DNA from: Sinohyriopsis cumingii
Taxonomy: Eukaryota > Mollusca > Bivalvia > Unionida > Unionidae
Length of the DNA: 64,000 nucleotides
Reading direction: 5' to 3'
NCBI GenBank assembly: GCA_028554795.2
Contig: CM068825.1
Span: 91,730,951-91,794,950 of the forward strand
In this document: in pieces, positions 1 through 14,075 of the stretch
Numbering within the stretch: the first letter of the stretch is position 1
Layout: each line of letters opens with the position of its first letter
Translations under genes and position numbers: made by a program
The notes under the pieces: generated by a model
Database searches by the model: none
Told to the model about the DNA's origin: nothing
What the model saw: only the letters and a program-made list of their open reading frames with translations

Positions 1-1872
1 TATATTTGAAGTTGTAGTGATGGTAGTTGACGCTTGCGTTGACTAATATAGATCTCATTTAAGTAAGGTACACAAGAACTAACGTCTGGGGAGAGTTACA
101 TTTGATTCACCTATTGTAATTGCATTTTGGAAGAACTTGCACGTATTACTTATTCTAGTTCACAGACTATGTCATATTGTTTGAATATCATAGCCGAATG
201 ACTTTTTTTAAAATATTAAAATACAACCAAATACCGGGTCCATTTCTGCTTGATTTATATTTTCTTAACCCCACCCACCCATGATCCATGTCTGAATAGT
301 GATTTTGCATATACTGCGAAAGGTGACTTCCATTCTTTCTGCTTATAATATCTACATGTGGTTGACACTTTATGTACCATTAATATTGTTATGTTGCATC
401 ACTTATTTGTATTTCATTTCAAATTTGTCACCTTATTTATTTATTCATAAATTGTACAATTCCTGTTTGCAAAGTTGTATTACGTCATAAAGCACACATC
501 CCATGTACAAGAGTTGAAGAATTATAATTTGAAATGGATGTATAAAACTATTGTTATCTTTATATCATGTTACGGTTTTTTTTCCATGTTAAGGTTTATG
601 TCATGTTACGGTTTATTACATGAAGTGCACTTTTCAATTGCCTTAAAGTGGACGGCCACGTCTCCTCCTCGGATCTATCATTATCACAATTGTCTGATTT
701 TCAACTCGATTTTCCTCACAATATCATCTGCATCCAGTTATTGTTATCTATGGCCGCACCATGGGGACCGTATACTGCAATCCCAAATAAAGTTGCCTCC
801 TATGTGATGTAGATTAGACCCACGTGACGTATTCTGTATCATATCGCGATTAATGTATAAAATTTACTTGTATAACAATCATCGTTTGTATATTACCTGG
901 CACTTTCTCTTTCACTTGTTTCGAAATAATCTTTATTCTGTCCCCTGTTAAGTTCGTTCCGAAACAAATATATAATATTATGTTTACCAGTAGCGTACGT
1001 TTGTAAAAAAAAAAATGTACTTATATACAAACGGTATTAAGAAAATTAATCTGTGCGTTTAATAGAAGAAGTACCAGATCTATATGGCAATATAGCTTTA
1101 ACAAGGACTGGAATATTTGGTGAAGACTACAGTGATTGAGCATATTACTTACACACGGGTAGCAAGCACTTAAACAGTTCGGACCCATTAATTTAATAGT
1201 GAATACAAAATATTCACCAATAAATATAGTACGTAGAATTAATTAAAATTGTCTCCAAACGAGCCTTTCGTAAACTGATCTAGGACTCTATCCATTATAT
1301 TGTACCTCTATAGTGCAAAGAGGAAATTGGAAAGTAATAACAAATATTTCATAAATACCAACGTTTAAATCTGCTGTAGTTTCCAAAATTGTATTGAGAG
1401 TTCTGTTGCGTAGGTTGTAGCGTTTACTTGTGTAAACGGTTTCCTTTTTTTTACTGCCTTCAATTGTTTACAAAATAAGTAAACGTGTTAACGGACATTT
1501 GCAGGAGATTTTTGTATTATGCTTCATACAATAAGGGGTGGTTTATTCAAGACGAATTTAGGGACGGATCCAAACGCATGCATACACATATCATTCTCTA
1601 CAGTTGGTCTTTCTTTGCATGTTAGAGTCGTGTAGTGCCGTGAAAGAAACGATGAAACTAAGATAGATAGATAGATAACAAGAGGAAAGGTTTCCTATGA
1701 GGAATTAAGTAGATAGTCATATTTTGCCTCCATGTACTTTACGTTTAAGTACATTTAAAATGGTTTGTTTTCCTTTGTTTTTAAATCTTTGACAATTCTT
1801 TATCTTTACAACTTAACATTTTAATCTGCACTGTATAGCCAGTATTATGCTGACATGCCATTAAACCACATG
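1..1872. other. AT-rich sequence, nothing identified
   Basis: No open frame here has coding character, splice signals in a sensible arrangement, or similarity I recognise. A short (GATA)4 run lies near 1661-1677 and an A-run near 1003-1014. Open frames at 299-490 and 475-807 are short, hydrophobic and fit chance in AT-rich DNA. Confidence 0.6.
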
Positions 1873-2012
1873 CATACATACATACATACATACATACATA
1901 CATACATACATACATGCATGCATGCATGCATGCATGCATGCATGCATGCATACATACATACATACATACATACATACATACATACATACATACATACATA
2001 CATACATACATA
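1873..2012. repeat. (CATA)n / (CATG)n microsatellite
   Basis: Tetranucleotide array. The two outer thirds are CATA and the middle (about 1913-1949) is the self-complementary CATG. The CATG core could extrude as a hairpin. Peptides of repeated MHAC/YVCM on both strands come from the repeat and are not genes. Confidence 0.97.
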
Positions 2013-3154
2013 AATATATCATGAAGGTCCAAGACATCGAACAGCGGCCTCTGGCCTCTGAGCACTTGCATGCTATTTGCAGACTAAACGTGTGTGTGAA
2101 TTTTAAAGAGGGATTAAAAATAGTGGATTTTATAGGCAGGTGATCGTGATGTATAGGTTGTCGTTTAAAAATACCCCATGTGTGTTACTATATTACAAAC
2201 GTCCTAAGTAGAAATTACTCTCTTTTAAAAATAAGAAATTTATGTAGAAATACAAATAACATCTGAAAAATTTTAGTCCTTTGTAAACCAAGTTAACCGT
2301 TTTCTTCGTCATTTTTCTCGTAATATTCACGATGGTTTATATTTTGAAGATTTTGCATATGTTATCTGTATCTGTTATTTTATATACATTTTACAGAATT
2401 TTATCTTTTTTATTTAATGTTTACATTTATCTGGAAGATTCGTACATTTATCGAACTTTATCTTTAATTGGAACAACGTAGTTACATCAGTGCTGAGGTG
2501 CTGTAAAACACAGATACATACTACACATCATGATGATTTGTATCGTCGTCACTGATGTACAATCTCCACGCGCAATTAATTACTAATTTTGGTCGATCTT
2601 TTATTGACTTCAGTGTAAGTAAAATTGATTTGAGTTGTGCCGAGTCTCTTTACTAGGACATATGTGCAAACGTCGCAGTGATAGCAAGAAACTAAAATTA
2701 AAACAAGTGAAATCAGATGAAGACTTACCTAAAATCAGAGTCCTCACAGGCCATAGATTGTTTTAAGATCTTTTCCATTGTCTCTTTAAGATAATACTTC
2801 CCGTTCGGTATGGAATACTGAACACTATACGACGCATGTATAAAGGTACCTGTGTTTTTGTGTATCTAGGTTGCGACATGTATCATCGTACTAAGACTTA
2901 AAAATAGAATTCGGGGTTTTCATAGATCAGTTTTATAAGTACCATAGTCAATTCCTGGAAGTAACACTGGCTTGACTATTCAGTCTATCACCTGAAAAAG
3001 GTAGAAACGAAAACCGAAACATACTGTTTAACATTTTCAATAAGTCAATATGGTGCAATACTCTTATCTGTCCAGGTATCTAATCAATGTCAAATATGTT
3101 CAACACTAAAATTGGTGTCGGTTGACATGTGTTCGACAACTTTCCCAGTTGTAA
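2013..3154. other. Unique AT-rich sequence, nothing identified
   Basis: No repeat structure, tRNA-like boxes or coding-like open frame was recognised in this stretch. Confidence 0.6.
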
Positions 3155-3220
3155 CATACATACATACATACATACATACATACATACATACATACATACA
3201 TGCATACATACATACACATA
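3155..3220. repeat. (CATA)n microsatellite
   Basis: About 16 copies of CATA with one CATG interruption near 3201. The overlapping minus-strand frame (YVCM repeats) is a repeat artefact. A short (CT)n run follows at 3305-3319. Confidence 0.95.
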
Positions 3221-4705
<1,485 letters not shown>

Positions 4706-5009
4706 CCTTTCCGGTGGCCTAAGTGGTTAGAGCGTCAGCATCGGATGCAGAAGGTCGCGGGTTCGAACCTGCCGAGTTGTACCAAACACATAAAAATGGT
4801 ACTAGCAGCTGTCTCGCTCGGCGCTTAGCATTAAGAGGTTAGTGTGTTAAGACTGGTGTCAAGATTATGTGACTGTGTGCGACATGATGCTAAATGTATG
4901 CGGCATGATGCCCAAGTGCTAGACATCACTATAAGCTGCAACACAGCTGACATTGTAGCGATATGACTAAAATTGTTCAAGCTACGTAAAAAATCCAAAT
5001 CACTCTCAA
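4706..5009 (+). mobile_element. tRNA-derived SINE, family 1 (copy 1)
   Basis: The tRNA-like head has an A-box-like GGCCTAAGTGG and a B box GGTTCGAACC at about 4757-4766. It is followed by a body of about 200 bp shared with copies at 16.7, 23.6, 54.4 and 58.3 kb: AATGGTACTA, CTCGGCGCTTAGCATTAAGAGG, AGACATCACTATAA, GTAGCGATATGA. The 3' end is AAAAATCCAAATCAC. Several differences from the other copies mark it as one of the older copies. Pol III-type promoter boxes are inherited from the tRNA head. The left boundary is approximate and I found no clear target duplication. Confidence 0.9.
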
Positions 5010-6347
5010 ACGCGAATAGCGCAAATCAGTGACTAAACTTACATGACCTGTTTATACTCCATATTAAGTATCACCCATGCAGAATAGTATACTTGTTACA
5101 CTTTACGACTAAACGGTACAATATTTTACCGAAATCTTTTGACTTAACATAATGATATAATTATTTGTAATTGGTGATTATAACTCCAGTCACAAGCATA
5201 AACATGTTTGAAAACGACAGAGAAATACCGAAATACTGTCTAGATGAGTATTCATTGCAAACCGAAATTTTGGTGCAGCGTTGGTTATCGGATAAAATTG
5301 CATGCTTTTCTTAACCACGTATTCATGTTTCAGTGATGAAATAAAGAAAATAAAGAACCAACATTGTTAAAGATAAACTCACAATCATCAGAATATTTTC
5401 TTTAAAGATGCTACGATCTTACATCAGTCGGATGCGACCGTTCCGTGATGTTTCTAAAATAGTCCCTCCCCAGCAATGTTCAATAAATTAATCCGCGCAA
5501 AAGTGATAGCGAAAATAAAAATCTCGTTACTTTTATATCAAAACAGTCATTAATTTGACGTTAAGGCACAACTTAACGCATTATGTGTACTAGCTAAATT
5601 TGTAAAATGTCGCTGTCATAAAATTATTATAATATTTTGGAACATGCTTTTAAATGCCGTAGTAATGCAACCTACAATCTCATTGAAACAGAATGGAGAA
5701 GAAAAAAATCTATGCATATCGATCGTTTTTGCCTTAAAATATGTAATAAAAAGGTATATTTTTAAGTAGACATAAAGAAACAGTTTGCATTGTCACGAGC
5801 TACACGTGACAATTTCGTGTGTCCATTTCACTCGTGAAATATTTTCTTATATCTCTTCAAAACACGTAGATATCATCACTGCATCTTTCAGGAAATGTCA
5901 CAATTCTGTGACCATTATTGTAGATCAGATTTTAAAATATTACAGTGTATGCCTTAAAATTTCGTGTTTTTTTTTTTTTTTAAATTTGCTATTATTGTTT
6001 TTGGTGTTAGTATGTAGTCTTCTTTTAGTTGTTATATATTTTTTGCACTAACCTCTTTGATGGAATTTGTATTTGAGCAATGACGGTTTTCCTACATACG
6101 TATCATCAAAATACAAATTCCAGCGACATAAAGTAAATATAAAAGATATATTTAAGAAAAATAAAGTCATGTCAGCTGTAAATAGTAATATGTGTGTATG
6201 GCATACTGACTTTGACATACTGAGCTTACGAACTGGAATTTAGCTGAGTGAAGGAATCCTCATACAATGGGTTAGCATGTCTATTATCAACTTTCAAACA
6301 GACCATAATTTCACTCGAAGAATATTTTTGTAAAAATGAATCCTGAT
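5010..6347. other. Unique AT-rich sequence, nothing identified
   Basis: No recognisable coding, RNA or repeat feature. The frame at 5785-6051 ends in a poly-T-encoded phenylalanine/leucine run and is judged chance. Confidence 0.55.
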
Positions 6348-6486
6348 CATGTCATAATTGGACTGAGTCGTCTTGTAAAATTCTTGTCATGTAAAAATTG
6401 AACTCAGTCGACTGTAGAATTCTTCTCATGTCGTAACAGAACACGGTCGACTTGTTAAAGAATTGTCATGTCAACTGGACTCATTC
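6348..6486. repeat. Degenerate ~40-bp tandem repeat, 3.5 copies
   Basis: CATGTC/CATGTA unit starts recur at 6348, 6388, 6427 and 6467 (spacing 40, 39, 40). Each unit carries a version of GGACTGAGTCG.CTTGTAAAATTCTTGT. Divergence between units indicates an old array. Confidence 0.8.
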
Positions 6487-8843
6487 AATAAGTTAGTTAC
6501 AAGCTGTTTGCTAATGTTAGAGCTCTTCCAGCACCGTTGCCCGTCGTCCTGCTTAGTCTATTTTATATATCTCCAGAATACAAACATTATTATTATGAAA
6601 AGTATCTGGCGATATAAATATCCACCACGCGTGTGACATTTCTAAACGGTGTCCAAGCACGTTTTACATCTCCCAACCGGCAATATTTATTTTTTCATGC
6701 CTGGGAGACAAAAAAAATCATTGTTTCTTCATAACGATTAACTTCAGCTCCTTTTAAAATAGACACCATCTTGATTGAAGGCTAACAAAAACATAAAACA
6801 GGAAACACAATTTTGTATGGTCTGTTTCGCCGAATTTCAAAACAATATCTAGTTACTAAGTACTGTTACGAACTTATTTGTTTTTGTTTTTTTACAAAAT
6901 GGTCTATATGTAGTTTCTAGTTTCTAATAAATACTTGCTCTGGTAATATGTTATATAGACAAGGAATACATCATCTACGGATTTTCTCTTTCTCGTCATA
7001 ATTTAAGTTCTACTTCTAGTTCAAGTGTACACACAGTGTCATATTTAATTGTACAGCGAATTAAATTGAAAGTGGAATTTCACTTTCACCTGATTGTCAC
7101 ATTTTGAACCAAAGTATTCAAAATAATATTAAGACATTCGTCGTATATTGAACACGAGGCTAGAATACGGTTGTCCGAATAGTTATTTCCTCAACCCATT
7201 GTCACGTGTCAGTTTCTCGACGAAGCACTCCGCTACTTTCGAATAGATGTTTGCATATTTTAAGTATCACAAATAGAATATTTTTTATTCAGTTCCAAAA
7301 GATGTAAGAATTGTCAACTGATGAAAATATCTGAGATTCTTGCATGCGAATAAACTAAGACAAAACAGTAGAAAGGTTTCAAGGTTTTACGATGTGATAT
7401 TATTTACTGGACTTTGATCTGGCATACAGTAATTGAGAGTGATCAACTGCCTTGACTTTTGCAAAAATTAGTAATCTTTTTGTCTTAAGTTTAAAACAAG
7501 GATATGCGCGTTTTATTCATGGTATTTCCCTGAGAGGCACAACAGTGCGATGTGATCCCGCTTTGTGAACTGTCATAATTGTTCTTCTTGTTCTATTTAT
7601 GTATTAGATGCTGGAACTCTTTTTCAATACGACGTTGATAAAACTTTTAACTTTGTATGTGCTTGAAACTATGATTGCCAGTTTTAAAACACTTTTAGAC
7701 AGACACTCTTGACCTCTTGGCCACTGACGCTTGCAATGTAATGCCCCCACCCCCCACTCCCCAAACAGCCATAAATTACTGAAAAATTCAGAACTGTGTT
7801 AGTCTTCATATTGTGACCGCGGTATGCGTTTTTTTTTTTTATCAGCCAATTATTTGCGCTGCAGAAAATTATTCACTGTCATTTCTGGGGATAACGAAAG
7901 ATAGAAAGAAGAAAGGAAATAACAAGTATAAATTTTTTAAACTGTCATATCCAGCTGAAAGTCTTCCTTGTCAGTCGTTTCACGCTGTTAATATAACAGT
8001 TAAGCTTTCTATACGATGCATGATAACGGTCATTTTGTACTTCGATCTCAATTATTATTTTGTTGGCAAATCGTCAAAACTGTCTTGTTTGTATAAATTT
8101 CAGGTGTACAATCGTCGGTCTTCCTGTTTCGAGTTTGGTTATCTTGGCATGGAATCAAAAGTGATTAAACTACACGTCTATTTATCTGAAATCCCAAGTG
8201 CAGTTGTTACTTGGGATCCCGCTTGAGTCATGATAAATAAGAACGCACATATATGTTGTAATGACAAGCAACAAAGACCACGCAGGCTGACCCATTAATC
8301 TTTGATCACCCCTGATGTGCGAGCTCTCTGAGCGCGTCTTGAGTTACCTCAAGGTCAGGCAGTAAGACAGGGAAGGTTGAAGGACTTCTATTGCAAAACT
8401 AGTTGTAGTTGATTAATTTGTGTCATCTCTTTTGTCTAAGTTGTCAGAAATAGATGACAGAGTATATGGTGTAATGACTTTGTGAAGAATATGTTTTATT
8501 CAACTGCGAAGTGTAAACGAAATTCAGACAATGTGTGAATCAAAACGTAAACGTTCCTGAGCTTATGAGTTCTGTTTCGCAAAACAAAACAAAAAAACAA
8601 CAACAAAAAAAAAACAAAAAACAAACAACAACAACAAATAAAACAACAACAAAATAGTTATGAGCACAACACAGGTGTAATGTAGACAAATAGGGTATAT
8701 AATCTGTATACGGTTTTATTTGAAAGCATTTTGACGTGCACACATAAATATAACATATCTTCAATTTCGTCAATTATGTTCTCTTTGGCGTTTTGTTATT
8801 TTTTTGAAAGATTGTGTCCACAGTTCTAATCCACACACACACG

Positions 8844-8845
<2 letters not shown>
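6487..8845. other. Unique sequence, nothing identified
   Basis: Includes a C-rich run at 7744-7764 and an A/AAC-rich stretch at 8581-8655. The open frame at 7813-8226 needs a GTG start, has no domain I recognise and no splice context; I treat it as chance. Confidence 0.55.

Positions 8846-8932
<87 letters not shown>
8846..8932. repeat. (TA)n microsatellite
   Basis: About 43 TA units preceded by a short (CA)n. The overlapping frames on both strands are repeat artefacts. Confidence 0.97.
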
Positions 8933-8936
<4 letters not shown>

Positions 8937-11265
8937 CACGTTTGATGTGTAAAATCTGTTTGTTGGTCATATGCCTGTTTCATCAAATTTTCGACCAAAT
9001 GCGTCAAGTTGTTTGTTTTTCTTGTTTGAAACGGCATGCTCAGAACAAGCGTTACTCGAATGTTTCTGAATAAGGTCAATTTGTAATAAATCAAACTAAT
9101 ATCACTTAAACGTCAGCAATACGAAGGCGTGAATACGAATATTTTCCTTTACGGTAGATACCGTTGTTGAGGACTGTATTTCTCTAAGTTTACTTTGAGG
9201 CATATGTAAATGAAAGTAACAGCCATCATAAAAACAAAGCTAGACGTCTCGCGAAACAGCATGAATGTATTTTGTCTTCTCCATCGAACAAAGGGAGTAT
9301 GCAGGGATTAAAATTTATAATGTTTGCTTCTATAATCTAATAATGCAAGTCAAATGACAAATTTACTGATCAAGAATTAAACTTTTAATTTCCCCAACAT
9401 TTCGTTTTATTTTAAAGTTTTACTTTCATTTTTCGTTTGGAACCAGAGACGCAGAAGTAGAGAGTAAAAGGAACTCATCTATCGCATCAAAGTAACTTTT
9501 TCAATAACTGTTAAATTCTTGAAAAATCATATTAACTTTAGACAAATAAAAATTGTCATGTTTGGTTTATTTGTATAACTGTATTTGTATGGAAAAGGGC
9601 TTATCTAATGTTCTAGGAAAATGTAGCCCGTCCCCTTTTGTATAATTTAGCAAATAAAATTGTTTAAACTGTATAAAATGAAAGGCTCGTCGTTTAGGAA
9701 TTTGACTCCGAATTAAACAAATTAATTTTTGCTTGCAAACGCCCTAAAAGACAAAAATAATTCAACTCGTTTCAGAACTTTCATATGAATTCAAACAATT
9801 TGTGAGATCCGTTGTGTACCTTCTTATGTTTAACACATTACAGTATTACTTCCGGAATCTTGGTTACAATTCTTCAGGCTCGAAGCAAAATAATGTCCAC
9901 GGATAAATTTAATTATGGTGGATTTTGTCTAAACTGTATTTTAAAAAAACGTAGACAAAACATGCTAAAATACAAATATACCAAATTATCATAAACAATC
10001 TGACAACTTTGCTTTTCGGTCCTAAATTTTGTTATATGACTTTATTCTCAGACCTATATTTTAATAAAATGGACAATGAATGTTCAAGTACCCTTGAAAT
10101 ACATGCTCGAAGAGTAAGGAATAGAATCAATGTACTCATAATTTTTGTATTAGTCGTGGTAGGTAAGAGATTACGCACACATTAAATTGAAATTTACAAA
10201 TAATGAAAGTTGAGAAAACTTGCAAGGAAAAATAATAATGACACAAAACTAAAAATTAAAAAAGAGAGGAGAAACATCGGAAAATCCATTGAAACCTGAA
10301 CATTTTAATTCCTGATTCATGCACCAAAAATTAGAAATAGTTTTGTTATTAGTAATAGGCACTATCAAGTAAAAGTTTCGAAATCTCTTGGTCACATCTT
10401 GGACAAATGTTTCGTAGCCGTGACTGGGCGTAACATCTGGTTTGTATCGATCAATCTGAATCATGTCATGACGAATTCCAGGAATTTACAACCCAGCAGT
10501 GTTTGTTGTCCTGGCCGTTATAAATCAGCTAAGACCGAATTACCTCTGTCTTGAGAATCGTTTCATATTTTAGCTTTTTTACTATCTGTTTCTAAAACAG
10601 AGCTTCATGCACATAAATCATGTGAAGAGAGAAAATAAAATTTGTCAACGCTTTTATGGCAAGTGTTTTCAAGGGCTTCTTTCTATTTAAATACGTGGGT
10701 GAACTGATCATCTTCGTTCTCTTGGTCTAATTGAATTTGCGGCAAACCAATCGTTTCAGGTAGGTATCCAAATCGTCTTTTAAATTCCAACAAATGAGCA
10801 CAGCTAAAAAAAATACAGAACAAATTAAGAACGAAATGTGTTAGTTCAAGGTATTGATAATTCTTCAGTAACGCTTTACACTTAAGCTGAACTGAAAAGA
10901 AGTTGTTAATGAAAATTTTTCCAGAAACTGTAATCCTTCATTGTCAGTGGTGGCTAGGACACAGTGTCTGTGAAGTTCCAAATTTGCCAACCTACATCGA
11001 TGGGATGGAGCAAAAACAACTCTAATCGACATTTTCTAACTTATCAGCTGAACATTTGGATTTCTGCAGCGAGGTATGTATGGATGAATTCATCCCTTCA
11101 CTTTCACCAACAACTAAATAACGTTTTCACAAGATACTTTAGGGTCTATTCGCACGTGTGTGTGTGTGGCCTCTTTGCTTGCTGAACTTGATGTTCCTTT
11201 GGTGGTTTTGACCGCTAGAACCTTACTCACAAAGGTTGTTCATGCTCATGTCGAATAGTGAATAT
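8933..11265. other. Unique AT-rich sequence, nothing identified
   Basis: No recognisable gene, RNA or element. Frames at 9812-9994, 10249-10464 and 10964-11185 lack recognisable motifs. Confidence 0.55.
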
Positions 11266-11351
11266 TTAATAATAATAATAATACATACATACATACATAC
11301 ATACATACATACATACATACATACATACATACATACATACATACATACATT
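11266..11351. repeat. (AAT)n then (CATA)n microsatellite
   Basis: A compound array: about five AAT units (11268-11282) run directly into about 17 CATA units. The minus-strand frames over it are artefacts. Confidence 0.95.
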
Positions 11352-11505
11352 CATGATCCAATCTGCAGGAAACAATATTGAAAATGTAAAAATAAAATTG
11401 TCGGAGGTCTGATGTAAAAATCTCTGTTGAAAGTATTCCGACAATATCGACAAGTTCTCTACTTCTACACAGGGATATCATAAGGTGAAAGTTAGTAGTA
11501 GATAC

Positions 11506-12332
11506 CGTTACGACTTTATGGTCTTAAACTAACTAACAGAAAAGAGCGAAAACCAACAAGTTTAATAACATCCAACAAATAATATATTTCACAAGAATAC
11601 AAATTAAAAATTTAAAAAAGAACTCACTCTATTGTGAAATCCTAAACAGCCATAAAAGTTCTATCACAAGTATAAAAGTATAGAGTATTCCGAACGAATT
11701 TCAGTGGTGTTCCGAATGAACTTTTTTCCTGATTGTGCTGATATAAGAGTAGCCTGGAATGTGTTGATGTGCTAACAGTCTTGCTGTATTACTATAATCC
11801 ACAATATCCGTGAATGAATTCACAATAATCCCAAAGTAGTGATTTAGTCCGAAAATATTAATTAGCGCTTTGTAATTCCAGTGAATAATATAAATAAATA
11901 AATCTTCTCAAATTTTAACTGAACACAAGTAAAAGACTGATCCCATTACAGATGTGAAGATCGGAAAAGATTTATCTGTTGTATATAACCTTAATGTAAA
12001 AGCATAAAAGACAATAAGAGGACTAGGATTAGAGTCAAAATTCGTTTCCAGAACATTCTAAGTTTTTAAACAATGTCAAGGCTTTCTCTTAAATGTTAGT
12101 AAAGACATGGCAAATATTAGGTGGTCGAGGACCAATGTCCTTTACTTAAATCCAAGTAGTAAACAGTTTTACCTAAAAGTAATACTTATCTTAAAACCTA
12201 GTCTAAAATCATTAGCAATGAGTAGCTATGTAATACTTTGTTTACAAAATGATCCTTACAATCTTTAATCGTTGATAACACACAATACAAATTAAATATA
12301 CATAACAATGCAAAACAAAGACAACAACATCT
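11506..12332. mobile_element. Dispersed LTR-like repeat, copy A
   Basis: Shares an ordered series of blocks with 36656-37490: GACTTTATGGTCTTAAACTA near the start, then CAAGAATACAAA, GGAATGTG..G..GTGCTAACAGTCTT, AATTCCAGTGAATAATA, AATAAATAAATC, and finally AATACAAATTAAATAT.CATAA. The first bases (CGTTACG in this copy, TGTTAAG in the other) resemble an LTR terminus. The LTR beside the gag remnant at 22854 starts similarly (TGTTACG). No primer-binding site flanks this copy, so a solo LTR is the simplest reading. Both ends are approximate; the right end abuts the inverted-repeat element at 12333. Confidence 0.5.
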
Positions 12333-12719
12333 TCGCTAGCCAAGGTTCCGATATGTTAACCCTATATACACCTTGGCGGATCGCACAGATATTAAAGAGC
12401 TTTGTCCTGGCGACATCTATTGGATTTCATGAGTTGTCTCCCTTAATATATAATGCCAACTAACCAATAGCGTGTTGAAAATGGTTCTAGGTAATTGACT
12501 TAAGAATGATGCTTGGTAAATTTAACATCCAAAGTATGACTATATACCAGAGAGAAGCGATTACATGTGTATTTCAGGAAAAATATGTTTTCTACAAACA
12601 CGGACCGGCAGTGGAAAATTGCTTATTTATTAGTCAACTCCAGTTGTGTGCACCACTTATCTCGATCTTGTAGGAACAGTGTTCAAATTTTAACAACTCG
12701 ATTTTGACTGGATGCGGTG
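12333..12719 (+). mobile_element. Terminal-inverted-repeat element family T, copy 1 (right end missing)
   Basis: Begins TCGCTAGCCAAGGTTCCGAT, then ACACCTTGGCGGATCG and CGACATCTATTGG. Later blocks include AACACGGACCGGCAGTGG and GCTTATTTATTA. All occur in the same order at 32875-33379, and in reverse at 56781-57526. The other two copies end in the inverted form of the start (GAACCTTGGCT.GCGA); here that right terminus is lost after about GGATGCGGTG. No transposase is encoded, so the family is non-autonomous. Confidence 0.75.
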
Positions 12720-12873
12720 TCGAATGAGAGGCAGTAATGGTAACAATAGCAGCGGCTGCGTAAACAGGTGCGATCGAAGCAATGACAGTATCATCGGCAA
12801 CAGCAGGAGTAAGAACGGCAGCATCAGATTTAGCAACGGCAGCAGTAGTTAGCAGAGGCAAGAGAAACACCAT
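12720..12873 (-). other. GCN/ACN-codon-rich stretch, alanine-rich frame
   Basis: On the minus strand this reads as a run of Ala, Thr, Val and Ile codons after MVFLLPLLTTAAVAKSDAAV. It starts on ATG and looks superficially like a signal peptide. The downstream part of the same frame runs into the inverted-repeat element, and I see no splice sites or homologue. A degenerate GCN trinucleotide repeat is the likelier explanation. Confidence 0.3.
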
Positions 12874-13703
12874 CTTTCCAGGCGGAAGCAGTAACTGGTC
12901 CTATGTCGGTGATGTGTTTGTAATCCACCCATTCTTTAAGTTTACAATCATTATTTAATAAATGTAGCCCCGCGACTGGGATTTCACTTGTCTTAATATA
13001 AACACCAAAAAGATTATTTTTCTCACCCAATTGTTTCATTTAAATTAAAATAACCATATACTTTTGCAATATAGTTAGCATATTCAAAACTCAGTATTCG
13101 TTAGGTACTATTATTGTCTCTCACTCTATATAATAGTCATCAGGTTTTATACTCTTTTATGAAATTCTGAATAATTATCGAAGTACAATCTGGCTATATA
13201 TGATCGTAGAACAGAAAGAAAAATTGAAGAAAAAAGTTATACTTGTTACTTGTTGTAAGTATTGCATCGCGAGCGTCTCGAGCCACGTGCTTATAGTTTT
13301 GTAAACGCGAAATAATTCGAATATGTTAATGATGGTAATGGGGTGCAAAGTCAACTCTTAAGTACACAAGTTCTACACATGAGAAAATCGAAGCATGATA
13401 TCGTTTCATATTATTAGTTTATTATTACATTTAATCGATGGATTCATATGACAGTAACAATAAATAATATATTTTATACCAATATCTTTAAACTTTTCAC
13501 TGGTTCTAATTTGGAAACAGTTCTATGGTAGGCAACGGTACGATAAAGTACACTTCTCTAACAAGTGGGGAAATTTCTAATTCATGATATTCTTGGAAAT
13601 ATATATTTTCTGTCCTGGATATGGCAATAATTTGCTATTACTGGTACAATGATATGCTATATGGAAATCTTCGTGTGGAATAGCGTGTTGACTGATGAAT
13701 GAA
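12874..13703. other. Unique sequence, nothing identified
   Basis: No coding or repeat signal recognised beyond short AT-rich frames. Confidence 0.55.
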
Positions 13704-13934
13704 TCACTCTGATTGGTTAGTGCAGGAATTTCCATTACTATGTTTTATTCGAATGGGAATGGTTGGGCTGTTTGACAAAGTTTGAATAACGCAGGTTTGA
13801 AATAACACATATATGGTTGTTGTGGCTTTGCGGATGCTCTTGAGAGAGTTTGGATTTTTGTAGCCGGTGATGTGTATTGCATGTATATCTGAAATAGTGT
13901 TTTCTGTTGTAGCTCGTTCCACACAGCATAGCAA
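13704..13934 (-). pseudogene. Possible Crypton-like tyrosine-recombinase C-terminal remnant
   Basis: The minus-strand frame contains HITGYKNPNSLKSI (about 13833-13874). This resembles the conserved end of tyrosine recombinases, in which HxTGHKN..S...Y carries the second active-site histidine and the catalytic tyrosine. Here the second histidine position is tyrosine (GYKN) and the expected tyrosine is isoleucine, so it could not be active. Frame shifts are likely downstream, where a neighbouring frame reads VISNLRYSN, as would be expected of the serine/asparagine-rich tail in Crypton/DUF3504-type proteins. Upstream domains are not visible. Similarity is judged by eye over about 15 residues, so a chance match is possible. 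Confidence 0.33.
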
Positions 13935-13946
13935 ATTTTATATTAT

Positions 13947-14075
13947 TTGTAGCTCAGTAAATTTTCAGGTCAGCGTCATTAAATCTAGTTAAAATTATCT
14001 AATTCGTATTTGAAACTAACTAGATACTTTTAGTTACATGTAATGACACTGATCTGAAAATTTGCTAAGTTGCAG
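13947..14075. mobile_element. Foldback (palindromic) MITE-like element
   Basis: The two halves are imperfect inverted repeats with arms of about 58 bp and roughly 80% pairing by eye. Left arm begins TTGTAGCTCAGTAAATTTTC; the reverse complement of the right arm begins CTGCAACTTAGCAAATTTTC. Both continue with GTCATTA and a TAGTTA-like stretch. There is little or no loop. No coding capacity. Target duplication unclear. Confidence 0.6.

Noticed and set aside
4706-4790. Functional tRNA genes at the SINE heads (also 16.9, 19.5, 23.6, 43.4, 54.6 and 58.5 kb)
   Set aside because: A and B boxes are present, but each is followed by a shared SINE body and tail and the stems do not close into a normal cloverleaf by eye.
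7813-8226. 137-codon + strand frame
   Set aside because: Begins on GTG, has no recognisable domain, no splice context and ordinary AT-rich composition.
12634-12873. Secreted alanine-rich peptide gene (MVFLLPLLTTAAVAK start)
   Set aside because: Signal-like start, but the frame ends inside a transposon copy and the Ala/Thr/Val run looks like a degenerate GCN repeat; no supporting splice sites.
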